This document shows positions 50,145-57,206 of a stretch of DNA of 57,206 nt, in pieces; the first letter of the stretch is position 1; each line of letters opens with the position of its first letter. Source of the DNA: an uncultured Blautia sp. (GTDB lineage: Bacteria; Bacillota; Clostridia; Lachnospirales; Lachnospiraceae); NCBI GenBank assembly GCA_900551075.1, contig URVB01000020.1, positions 1-57,206 of the forward strand. The letters are read 5' to 3'. A program made the position numbers and the translations under genes. The notes under the pieces are model-generated. The model was not told where the DNA came from, made no database searches, and was given only the letters and a program-made list of their open reading frames with translations.

Positions 50145-50666
50145 TTACTTCGCCCTCGTCTTTTGCTCCAGTTCCGCACCATAACGGACAACCATAGCAA
50201 TTAAAATCAAGCAGATACCAAATGTAATGCTGCCTGCATCATCAAATCTGTTCCATTCTGCCAGACCGATTTTTTCATAGATACCATCTATAATCCACAT
50301 AGATATGACAGACAACACAATCTCCATAATTCCAAGCCGCTTGATTCTGTCTGCACCTGCGTTTGTAAATGGCGTGCCCTCTTTCAGCTCCGCCGTAAAA
50401 TAACGGTAGGCATATGCTGTGAGGATACCGCCAAACAGTAAAGACACAGCAGCAACGGTCAAAGTCCCTACAAGCTGTCCTTTGCTGATTTCAGCCGTAA
50501 CTGATATAAAATGAAGAAATTGATTTTCCATATTTGCCACATCTGTCGCCACAAGAACTGCCCCTATTGATGCTAATGCCACTCCCACAATAGCAAATAT
50601 CAAAATTATTTTTGAGAGTATCTGCAACACCCTCATTCCTTTTTGGATTTTTTCTAAATTACTCAT
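50145..50666 (-). CDS. DUF2975-like membrane protein
   Basis: 173 residues with four membrane helices (ILSKIILIFAIVGVALASIGAVLV, LTVAAVSLLFGGILTAYAY and two later). EGTPFTNAGADRIKRLGIMEIVLSV is the typical DUF2975 segment. Such genes often sit beside small XRE regulators. It overlaps the CPBP gene by four bases and belongs to the operon 51492-50145. Confidence 0.8.
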   Translation of the reverse strand: MSNLEKIQKGMRVLQILSKIILIFAIVGVALASIGAVLVATDVANMENQFLHFISVTAEISKGQLVGTLTVAAVSLLFGGILTAYAYRYFTAELKEGTPFTNAGADRIKRLGIMEIVLSVISMWIIDGIYEKIGLAEWNRFDDAGSITFGICLILIAMVVRYGAELEQKTRAK

Positions 50667-51487
50667 TCTTCTATTTTCCTTTCTCCTCTGTCATTATTTT
50701 TCAAAAGTCTTTCAGCAGCCTTATTTCTTATCAATACGGCAATCGGTGTAATTACCAGATACAGTACGGTCAAAATTACAAAGAAACCTATATCCGCATC
50801 CAAAAACACATAGATAATATTAAAGCCAAAGTGCAGCAATACCGAGTAGAGCAGATTGTTATGCCGTTCCAGAAAAATATTCATCAGCACGGTGATTGAT
50901 GTAATGACAACAATATTGGAAATGACATAGGGGATTGCCCTCCAGTCGGTAAACTCTGAATCCACCACCCATAACAGGGTATGCCAGAAGCACCATACCA
51001 AGCCTTGGCAAACAGAGGATTTAAGGAAGCCGTACCTCTTGTTAAATTCCTCCCGCATAAAGCCACGCCATCCCAATTCCTCGCCTGTCGGACCCGAGGT
51101 AAAGGACAGAAACACACTGAGGGTAAGCGGTGTTGTTCCGAAGTTGATATAGGACATCATTGTTCTTCCCTCTATACAGGAAAAAATAAAGAGCGACAAC
51201 AGACTGATTCCAAACACAAGTGCAAAGGAGAACACCAATAACAACGGTTTGATTTTTCCCGAAAAACATCTTTTTACAAAGGCTTTTCTTGTTTCGTCGG
51301 GTCTAAAGTGTTTCCAACCAATGAAAAGCAGGTAGGTCGGAGACCATGCGATAAGGTTGCGGACAATCCACATGATAACAGGCGGTGCTTGAAAGACAAG
51401 ACTTGCCGTTCCTGCCACAAAAATAATGAGTAACCAGACAAGGATATAGGAACTGATAATATATTTCTTCAGATAATTTGTTTTCAT
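50663..51487 (-). CDS. CPBP-family intramembrane metalloprotease
   Basis: 274 residues from ATG 51487 (AAAGGAGCTGACGAG upstream). Motifs EELGWRGFMREEF and CFWHTLLW are present with eight hydrophobic segments, and a later FGFNIIYV corresponds to the third motif. Likely a membrane glutamic/metalloprotease of the Abi family, often linked to bacteriocin immunity. The XRE-DUF4097 gene stop lies 4 bases upstream. Confidence 0.88.
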   Translation of the reverse strand: MKTNYLKKYIISSYILVWLLIIFVAGTASLVFQAPPVIMWIVRNLIAWSPTYLLFIGWKHFRPDETRKAFVKRCFSGKIKPLLLVFSFALVFGISLLSLFIFSCIEGRTMMSYINFGTTPLTLSVFLSFTSGPTGEELGWRGFMREEFNKRYGFLKSSVCQGLVWCFWHTLLWVVDSEFTDWRAIPYVISNIVVITSITVLMNIFLERHNNLLYSVLLHFGFNIIYVFLDADIGFFVILTVLYLVITPIAVLIRNKAAERLLKNNDRGERKIEE

Positions 51488-51491
51488 CTCG

Positions 51492-52379
51492 TCAGCTCCT
51501 TTCCCTGTCTGTGCAGATGACAAGCTCGCTCTTGATGCCGTTCAGCTCAATGATATTTTCCGCATCGGGCGTATCAAACCTCTCCGTCTGTTGTCCGTCT
51601 TTCTCATAAGTAATGCTTGTTCCAATACCTTTTGTTACAGCAGTAAAAACCGTATCCTCCGGAATATAGATTTTTGAGGTTGCCGACACTTGGTTGATTG
51701 CCACTTCGCCATTTAACGAATTGCAGACCACATTCAAATCAAGGTTACAGTTTATTTCTACCGTCCCGGAAACATTATCCAAAACAACGCTTGGTGTCTT
51801 TACATCAAGCTCTATACTGTCACACTCCAGAGAATGGATTTCCACCGTTTCCGCATTGACCGCACATTCAATCTTGCCGATATACGGTGACGGGAGCTGA
51901 ACAAAAATGCTGATGGCTTCTTTTGCTGTAGCTTCTAATACACCGTTCCTGCGGTTTACATCCACATCAATCCGTTTTCGGATGTCGTCAATCTTGACCT
52001 TAAAATCATTCTGAAGCGTGGAGAGGGTATTGGATGCCAGACGGAGACGGATTTTCTCACCCTCATAACCTGACAGAGTGAATTGCTTTGCACCGCCGAA
52101 CTTCATGTCATAGCGTTTCGGCTCGTCAATATCGTACTCCGTAACGCTCTCAAAAAGATAATCTGTCGGTTTCTTCGCTCCCTTTTCATTTGAGAGCAGC
52201 TCATCAATGGAAATGTCGAACAGGGCAGAAATCGCCATCATATTCTCAATGTCGGGAATGCCCGCATCGGTTTCCCATTTCGTAACCGCCTGTCTTGACA
52301 CGCCAAGTTTTTCCGCCAACTGTTCCTGCGACATACCCGCCTGTTTGCGGATAATTTTTAATTTCTCTGCAAATGTCAT
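51492..52379 (-). CDS. XRE regulator with C-terminal DUF4097-like beta domain
   Basis: 295 residues from ATG 52379 (GGAGGTCACGGAT upstream). XRE HTH at 4-60 (KLKIIRKQAGMSQEQLAEKLGVSRQAVTKWE), then from about 110 a repetitive beta structure (LRLASNTLSTLQNDFKVKIDD, IECAVNAETVEIHSLECDSIELDVK) as in DUF4097 putative adhesin/anti-sigma-like domains. It opens an operon with the CPBP and DUF2975-like genes and probably controls it, perhaps by sensing the envelope state. Confidence 0.88.
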   Translation of the reverse strand: MTFAEKLKIIRKQAGMSQEQLAEKLGVSRQAVTKWETDAGIPDIENMMAISALFDISIDELLSNEKGAKKPTDYLFESVTEYDIDEPKRYDMKFGGAKQFTLSGYEGEKIRLRLASNTLSTLQNDFKVKIDDIRKRIDVDVNRRNGVLEATAKEAISIFVQLPSPYIGKIECAVNAETVEIHSLECDSIELDVKTPSVVLDNVSGTVEINCNLDLNVVCNSLNGEVAINQVSATSKIYIPEDTVFTAVTKGIGTSITYEKDGQQTERFDTPDAENIIELNGIKSELVICTDRERS

Positions 52380-52518
52380 ATCCGTGACCTCCTTGTTTGA
52401 TGTACCCATTATAGAAAACTGCATTTTACACCACAAGAAAGTACAGATGACATTCAGAAAATTTCTGCTACTTTGCGTGGCATTTGCGTATTTTAAGCAA
52501 AAAACAAGCCTGTAAAGT

Positions 52519-52956
52519 TTACTGCGCCCTGCGCTGGAAAGCCTTTAGTTCCTCTGTCAGTATCATGGCTTTCTTTGATTCGGTAAGCCATTCAATCAAA
52601 TGTACAAGGACATAAACCACAGCAATACTGACGCCAACGCAAATAAGCAGCAGAGGCTTCATTGCACGCAAATTTTCCAGACCAAATCCAAAAAGAAACA
52701 AAATAATCTCTATCAATGCCAGTTGAATTGCTTTGCGCACGATCATCTCTTTGACAGAAAGCTCTCGTGAGGAATATGTGACCGCAGCCGGAATCAGAGA
52801 AAACGCGGCATAAATCATAGGTGCCAAAAAGGCGTCATACCCGAATCTCGCATCCGGACGAAACAGGCTGCCCAACAGGAAGATTACAAAATTCACCAGC
52901 GTGGTTATAACGAAAAAGTCCCTTGCCATTTCTTTTATATATTCCTTTTTGTCCAT
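52519..52956 (-). CDS. DUF3021 membrane protein
   Basis: 145 residues with four membrane helices (FVITTLVNFVIFLLGSLF, FLAPMIYAAFSLIPAAVTY, and two more). DUF3021 proteins are encoded next to LytTR regulators and are thought to modulate them. Here it starts one base after the LytTR stop, so the pair is intact. Confidence 0.88.
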   Translation of the reverse strand: MDKKEYIKEMARDFFVITTLVNFVIFLLGSLFRPDARFGYDAFLAPMIYAAFSLIPAAVTYSSRELSVKEMIVRKAIQLALIEIILFLFGFGLENLRAMKPLLLICVGVSIAVVYVLVHLIEWLTESKKAMILTEELKAFQRRAQ

Positions 52957-52957
52957 G

Positions 52958-53416
52958 CTATCTTCCCTCCCGAAGTGTTTCTTTTAATGCCGGTACATAT
53001 TTTCTCGAAATGATGATCTGCTCCCTGTTTTTCAAAAGTGCCAGAAATCGTCCGTTCATGGCAGGCTTGATGGATTCCACCTTCATGAGATTCAGTAAAA
53101 CGGATTTTGACACCCGCAGAAACCTTTTTGCAGCCAGCATCTTTTCCAACTCATAAAGTCTCTGCTTTGCCTCATAGACCCTGTCCTCGCAATAGAGGAA
53201 ACACCGGTTGTCTACCGATTCAATATAATAAACTTCAGAAACCGGGACTTCGTACTCATTGCCGTCAAAGCACCCGGAAACCTGTCCCTGTCTTGACTTC
53301 ACGAAATCCACAATATCCTGCACGCGATCGTCGATCCTGTGGCAAAAGATTGTCACAAGCTCCGGCTCATTCTCCGCGATTTTACTTACTCTGATATCCA
53401 TAGCATTCTTATTCAT
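52958..53416 (-). CDS. LytTR-family DNA-binding regulator
   Basis: 152 residues; ATG 53416 with AGGAAAGGT upstream fits best, though 53401 is also possible. The LytTR domain fills the C-terminal 100 residues (VSEVYYIESVDNRCFLYCEDRVYEAKQRLYELEKML, FLRVSKSVLLNLMKVESIKP). No receiver domain. It forms a two-gene system with DUF3021 and overlaps the end of the lipase-like gene by eight bases. Confidence 0.9.
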   Translation of the reverse strand: MNKNAMDIRVSKIAENEPELVTIFCHRIDDRVQDIVDFVKSRQGQVSGCFDGNEYEVPVSEVYYIESVDNRCFLYCEDRVYEAKQRLYELEKMLAAKRFLRVSKSVLLNLMKVESIKPAMNGRFLALLKNREQIIISRKYVPALKETLREGR

Positions 53417-54764
53417 ACCTTTCCTGCAATGCCAGTTCACCTTCACCCTTTAAATAGCAATCGTAAAACTGCAAAACAATCTGATTCATCTGACGGACAC
53501 AACTCTCACTGTCAATGCTTCCGGTTCCCAACAGTGACGCCAACGGCGGTGCAAAAAGCGGAAGGTCTGTGAAGTTCATATGCCCGCTGCCCTTGAACCA
53601 GGTGTTATTCCCATCCAGGGCATTTTCCAGTACGAACACATTGACATAGCCATTTCCACCTTCTTCCGAAGCTTTGTGATGTTCCTCGTTGTCTATGGAT
53701 AGAAGCGGAACCGGGTATGGTTCCTCTATAAACACATAGCGCCCATCCTCAAAGGCCAATTCCTCGCCGAGCATGGTTCCGTCCAGATCGATGACAGCTT
53801 CGATGTCATCTCTTGCTCTTCCGAGACTGACCGATGCAGCTCCGCCAAGGGAATGCCCCATCAGCCCGATTTTTTCACATTCCACCAGAGACAGCGCGTG
53901 GAGAACCTCTGCGCTTTCCTCCTGTTCTGCGATGTGCCACGCCTCCGTCAGAGCTCCGTCTCCTGCTGTGTCCTTAATGGTATCCAGTACAAAGCTCATA
54001 TCCTCTGTACGAACAGACAGCCACTTTGAAGATATGGCAAGGATTTCATTTTCCGGCACTGAGTCGGTGTCTACTTTTTGAACCTCTTCAAGAAACCCCT
54101 TATCCGCAAGAATCGTCTTGCCATCTGTGTCCTTCGTAAAGAAGGAGTGGTAGGGATGGTCAAGGCTCACCACCACATATCCATGACTGGCAAGCTCCAT
54201 ATAGGTGGACGTGTTGCTCTGATAATATCCAAAGGCACCATGAGAAAACAGCACAAGAGGGAATTTCCCGCTTTCGGTATCCGGATAGTAAAGATAGACA
54301 GGCACCTCTCTGTTGGATCCATCCTGTTCAAAGTTCTCTGTCCTGCTGTCATCTACCAGTATGGCCTGTGCAAGTTTCACATCATATTCTCCGGTAGTCT
54401 CAAGGCCGTCATAGCCAGAGAACAGAAAAGCCGGGATCATCGCCAAAAAGAGCAGAGCCATTGACCCCAGCAGCCTCCAGATCAAGCCGCCCGCCCCGAG
54501 TGTTCCTGCCGCCTTGCCCCTTTTGCAGAGCCAAACAATAGCGGCCAGCAGCATCCGGATTGCCAGCAATACGGTGTAAAGTGCGAAGCGGAAGCCTGTG
54601 TTTACACCGGGGAGGAGGGTAAACAGCAGGAAGCTGACCATCTCGGCAATTCGCATAAACATCCGGCGGGTGTACCATTTCCTCTTGTCCCGACCATCCA
54701 TGACCGTATAAATTGTAAGGGCAATCTCTAATACAAATAAGAGTAACAAAAAAGCAAGTTCCAT
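53409..54764 (-). CDS. Membrane-anchored alpha/beta-hydrolase (PAF-acetylhydrolase/dienelactone-hydrolase-like)
   Basis: 451 residues. Four membrane helices in the first 130 residues, then an extracytoplasmic hydrolase domain with LVLFSHGAFGYYQSN, nucleophile Ser in LMGHSLGGAASVSLG, acid region VIDLDGTM and His in KGSGHMNFTD. Resembles the lipases with chlorophyllase/PAF-AH type fold found in Firmicutes. Substrate unknown. The ATG lies after GAGAGGATGCCTAAC. Overlaps the LytTR gene, so both may be co-transcribed. Confidence 0.85.
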   Translation of the reverse strand: MELAFLLLLFVLEIALTIYTVMDGRDKRKWYTRRMFMRIAEMVSFLLFTLLPGVNTGFRFALYTVLLAIRMLLAAIVWLCKRGKAAGTLGAGGLIWRLLGSMALLFLAMIPAFLFSGYDGLETTGEYDVKLAQAILVDDSRTENFEQDGSNREVPVYLYYPDTESGKFPLVLFSHGAFGYYQSNTSTYMELASHGYVVVSLDHPYHSFFTKDTDGKTILADKGFLEEVQKVDTDSVPENEILAISSKWLSVRTEDMSFVLDTIKDTAGDGALTEAWHIAEQEESAEVLHALSLVECEKIGLMGHSLGGAASVSLGRARDDIEAVIDLDGTMLGEELAFEDGRYVFIEEPYPVPLLSIDNEEHHKASEEGGNGYVNVFVLENALDGNNTWFKGSGHMNFTDLPLFAPPLASLLGTGSIDSESCVRQMNQIVLQFYDCYLKGEGELALQERYE

Positions 54765-54821
54765 TGTTAGGCATCCTCTCTGTAATTGATAGGATGACTA
54801 TAGCGGATATTTCGCTGCCTT

Positions 54822-54944
54822 TCAAGAGCTCCGGATGCAAGATGCAAAATCAGGCTGTAAGATACACTGAACGTCTTCCCATATCTGCAACCTTGTTTTA
54901 TTTCCGCAAACAGGGCAGTGTATCCATTCTGTTTTATTGTGCAT
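54822..54944 (-). pseudogene. Truncated second KTR-family gene
   Basis: 40 residues: NKTEWIHCPVCGNKTRLQIWED matches the KTR protein at 49944-50129 (EKTEWIRCPVCGNKTRVQIRED), then the frame runs into unrelated sequence and stops. Only the first CxxC pair remains. The start overlaps the end of the DUF6544 gene. Confidence 0.75.
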
Positions 54945-55812
54945 ATCCATACGACACCTCACTAATCACTCCGTCAAAGTAGGCAAAATCGCCATCGGGA
55001 TAATTCCAAACAGCTTGAAATTTAGACGGATATTTTATGCCGCTTGCAACAGTCTGATATTCGCCACACAAAGCAGACCAAGGAACATACTCCATGCTCC
55101 CGTCGGTTCCTGCAACAGCCCTGTCATTTGTGGTAAATGAAATCATTTCGTACTGTTCATTAAAAGCAAAGATACCGCTTGCCGTTTGCCCTTTGTAACT
55201 GATTGTTGCCCGCACTTCAAAATTGTTTATTTCTTCAAAAGTGATATAGTCTTGTAATAGAGTAGTAGGGGCAAATAAACTTTCTGCAAGAAAGGTCGCC
55301 AAACACGCCTTATCCATATCTGCACCTGTCTGGTCGAAAAGGGTAATCGCTTTGGCAATCACGCCTTTCATACCCCCTGTGCCGTTTTGGTAATAGTCAT
55401 ATCCCTCAAAAGGAATACCGAACATACTGCTGTCTATGAGTGCCATTCTACAAGGCTCGTTTATAAAATTGTACTGTGTATAGTCGATTGTCAGAGTAGG
55501 GAGGTTTTTGCCTTGTGAAAAATCAACATTGTTGTATTCCATTTTCAGATAAGACATTTTGGGCGTTCCTATATATCCGCAATGTTCTATGTATTTCTGG
55601 ATTGCTGTTGGACAATGGGCAAAATCCTCTTTTTGAAATATCCCGCCTGCCTCAGACAAATGATTATTAGCAAACAAAGTCGATACATCTTTTTGGAAAT
55701 CACTTTTTACAGGCGAATATGGAATATGAAACCATACCATCATTGCTCCTGCTAAAATAAATAAAATGCCAATCGCAACAAACATTTTTCTTTTCCTCGC
55801 TTTCCGCTTCAT
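54934..55812 (-). CDS. DUF6544-family membrane-anchored protein
   Basis: 292 residues. One N-terminal membrane helix (MFVAIGILFILAGAMMVWF) then a soluble domain outside: FAHCPTAIQKYIEHCGYIGTPKMSYLKMEY, CRMALIDSSMFGIPFEGYDYYQNGTGGMKGVI, ATFLAESLFAPTTLL. These segments are typical of DUF6544; function unknown. Its ATG overlaps the stop of the MarR gene (ATGA), suggesting MarR control of the pair. Confidence 0.8.
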   Translation of the reverse strand: MKRKARKRKMFVAIGILFILAGAMMVWFHIPYSPVKSDFQKDVSTLFANNHLSEAGGIFQKEDFAHCPTAIQKYIEHCGYIGTPKMSYLKMEYNNVDFSQGKNLPTLTIDYTQYNFINEPCRMALIDSSMFGIPFEGYDYYQNGTGGMKGVIAKAITLFDQTGADMDKACLATFLAESLFAPTTLLQDYITFEEINNFEVRATISYKGQTASGIFAFNEQYEMISFTTNDRAVAGTDGSMEYVPWSALCGEYQTVASGIKYPSKFQAVWNYPDGDFAYFDGVISEVSYGYAQ

Positions 55813-56293
55813 TCTTCAAGTTCCTCCGCATATTTTTCTACTCGCTCCATACCTGCATACAGTTTGGTATAAAGATAAAAGAGCTGTTCTATTTCCTGCT
55901 CACTAAAATCTGCAAACAGTAAGGACAATGCCTGTGAATGCCTTTCGCCTATTTCTTCCGCATATTTCGCTACTTTATCAGTCAGCTCAATCCGAATAGA
56001 ATTATTACCTCCTAATAGCAGACGAACAAAACCTTTTTTTCAAGTGCTACTGCTAATTTTTTTACATTCTGCCTTGAACATCCCATTAAATTGCCTATAT
56101 TGGTTAGCGTTCTCGGCTCTGGACAGCATTCCGTCATAGCAAGCAGCAGCCATTGTTTCATTGAAATTTCTGTTTGCAGTTTTTCTCCTGCTGTCTGCAT
56201 ACGATTTTGCAAAACAAAAATGCTTAAAAAAATTCCTTGTACTCTGTGTGGTGTGTCACAACCATAGCTTTCAAATAATTCATTCTTCTTCAT
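55809..56293 (-). pseudogene. MarR-family regulator, frameshifted in an A-run
   Basis: From ATG 56293 (GAGGGAAATAT upstream) the frame reads LQTEISMKQWLLLAMTECCPEPRTLTNIGNLMGCSRQNVKKLAVALEKK and then stops. At 56034-56040 there are seven A on the coding strand; with eight, the frame continues GFVRLLLGGNNSIRIELTDKVAKYAEEIGERHSQ to a stop at 55809 that overlaps the next gene. It is either a true frameshift, phase-variable tract or sequencing slip. Confidence 0.75.
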
Positions 56294-56505
56294 ATATTTC
56301 CCTCTGAGTAGTAACAAGTTCCTGCTTTCAATTATAGTAACTTGTTACTGTCTTGTCAAGGACAGCCTAATATTGTTTCCAATAAAGACATATTTCAGAT
56401 TTTTAACTTCCGCAAGCAAGAGATTACACATTGTTTAATAAGAGCTGTCACTTCTGTAAAATATAATGGAAGCATTATACAAGTACAGGTACAGGTGGTG
56501 AGCTT

Positions 56506-56901
56506 ATGGTCGAAAGAAACAACAATTTTGATTTCGACTTTACGCCGATAGGACAGGCTATCAAGAAAGTCCGTGAAGCCAGAGGAATGACAAGGGAACA
56601 GCTTTCTGGGATAATCGGTTTTGCTCCCAGACATATTCAAGCAATCGAAAATGAGGGGCAGTATCCGAGTATTGAGCTGTTTATTCAGCTTATCACGATG
56701 TTCGATGTGTCGGTTGGCGAGTACATATTCCCAAACGAAGAAGTCAAAAAAAGTTCCGTCCGCAGACGCTTAGACGCAGAGCCGATGTACTGTGAGTTTC
56801 CGCACAAGTTCATCTGCTCTGCATCTGGCTCTTTGACAAGGAGTATCGACAAACCATTTCTTGACTTTCTATCTTTCTTGGTCTTTACTCTTTTTCTCTA
56901 A
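56506..56901 (+). CDS. ICE-type XRE regulator with replaced C-terminus
   Basis: 131 residues. NFDFDFTPIGQAIKKVREARGMTREQLSGIIGFAPRHIQAIENEGQYPS is the XRE regulator widespread on Tn916/Tn1549-like conjugative elements. After KKSSVRRRLDAEPM the usual helical end is lost: the sequence turns into a self-inverted copy of the 58-bp repeat and then an unrelated tail that overlaps the 3' end of the gene on the other strand. Probably a remnant of a lost element. Preceded by GGTGGTGAGCTT. Confidence 0.75.
   Translation: MVERNNNFDFDFTPIGQAIKKVREARGMTREQLSGIIGFAPRHIQAIENEGQYPSIELFIQLITMFDVSVGEYIFPNEEVKKSSVRRRLDAEPMYCEFPHKFICSASGSLTRSIDKPFLDFLSFLVFTLFL
56765..56835. repeat. Self-inverted copy of the dispersed repeat (copy C)
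   Basis: AGACGCAGAGCCGATG (inverted sense) is followed 23 bases later by CATCTGCTCTGCATCT (direct sense), making a hairpin whose arms each match part of copies A and B. Confidence 0.5.
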
Positions 56902-57206
56902 AAATGAAGAACGGTCACGGTCTTTTTCAAACTGATATTCTGCAATATGCTCAAAGTCATTATTTAAAACATAATAAACTTTGTTTTCGTTAGCTGAATA
57001 TACAAAAGAAACTCTTGTTGCCCATAGTCCTTCTTGCTTTACAGATTTTAATATGTGGAATGCTTCAACAACAGAAAAGTTATCCCCACATTTTTTAAGC
57101 TGTTCATCAGCTCTTTCAAATCTGTCATCACCAGATACGATATAAGGTTTGGTTATTTCGGGTCTTAATACAGAATAATTAGTAATAAGTGAATATTGTG
57201 CCTGTT
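56869..57206 (-). CDS. Partial gene: C-terminus of a choloylglycine-hydrolase/C45-like amidohydrolase
   Basis: At least 112 residues, the 5' end lies beyond the window. The frame contains SVLRPEITKPYIVSGDDRFERADEQL, VVEAFHILKSVKQEGLWATRVSFVYSANENKVYYVLNNDF and EHIAEYQFEK, which recalls the C-terminal strands of linear amide C-N hydrolases, where a Tr.S.VYd motif is followed by the last beta strands. The catalytic Cys would be outside the window. Overlaps the end of the XRE gene by 33 bases, convergent. Confidence 0.55.
   Translation of the reverse strand, partial: QAQYSLITNYSVLRPEITKPYIVSGDDRFERADEQLKKCGDNFSVVEAFHILKSVKQEGLWATRVSFVYSANENKVYYVLNNDFEHIAEYQFEKDRDRSSFLEKKSKDQER

Noticed and set aside
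1..57206. CRISPR array
   Set aside because: No regularly spaced short repeat series was seen on reading; only the pairs and triplets of repeats listed above.

Overview
The window looks like a stretch of chromosome from a gut Firmicute of the Lachnospiraceae type. Reasons: strong AGGAGG-like ribosome binding sites, TTGACA/TATAAT promoters, a pabA-pabB-pabC folate operon, a GH2 beta-galactosidase beside a GPH-family symporter, and many small Clostridia-type accessory genes. This is a judgement from family content and not a species call.

Region 1 (about 11-22470) is visibly AT-rich and carries a peptide-type biosynthetic gene cluster read leftward. In transcription order: a B12-type radical SAM enzyme, two ABC half-exporters, an adenylation-carrier (A-T) didomain, a BtrH-like papain-fold acyltransferase, a second A-T didomain whose pocket code nearly matches the glutamine code, a fusion protein ending in an alpha/beta-hydrolase with a Cys nucleophile, a free carrier protein, a second radical SAM enzyme, a VOC protein, and a second Cys-hydrolase fusion. 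A 3-methyladenine glycosylase and a broken serine hydrolase follow. No condensation domain is present, so acyl transfer probably falls to the Cys hydrolases and the BtrH-like proteins. Upstream lie a small XRE regulator, a PNPOx-like protein, a second BtrH-like protein and a GT4 glycosyltransferase. This is the strongest candidate for an undescribed system.

Region 2 (23354-33214) is a 9.9-kb integrated element at the 3' end of a tRNA-Gly(CCC) gene. It has 15-bp att repeats and matching 17-bp putative integrase arm sites at both ends. It encodes a tyrosine integrase, an XRE switch with face-to-face promoters, an ERF annealing protein, a replication initiator and DnaC-like loader, a scaffold, a major capsid protein and a sigma factor. 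It has no portal, terminase, tail or lysis genes. It looks like a capsid-carrying phage satellite, or a prophage reduced to a replication-capsid core.

Region 3 (33306-41750) is ordinary chromosome: pabABC behind a consensus promoter and a leader hairpin, then a galactoside locus (symporter, GH2 enzyme, a decayed GH53 galactanase) with a divergent AraC regulator and an IS remnant.

Region 4 (41791-57206) is a decaying accessory region. It has intact genes (C39-like protein, methyltransferase, class C serine hydrolase, EFR1 flavodoxin-ferredoxin, nucleoside phosphorylase, KTR protein, CPBP protease, LytTR/DUF3021 pair, lipase-like hydrolase). These are mixed with fragments: a frameshifted choloylglycine-hydrolase-family gene fused to a truncated CPBP gene, GyrI-like and racemase scraps, a truncated KTR copy, a frameshifted MarR gene and a truncated ICE-type XRE regulator. 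A 58-bp repeat recurs through it.
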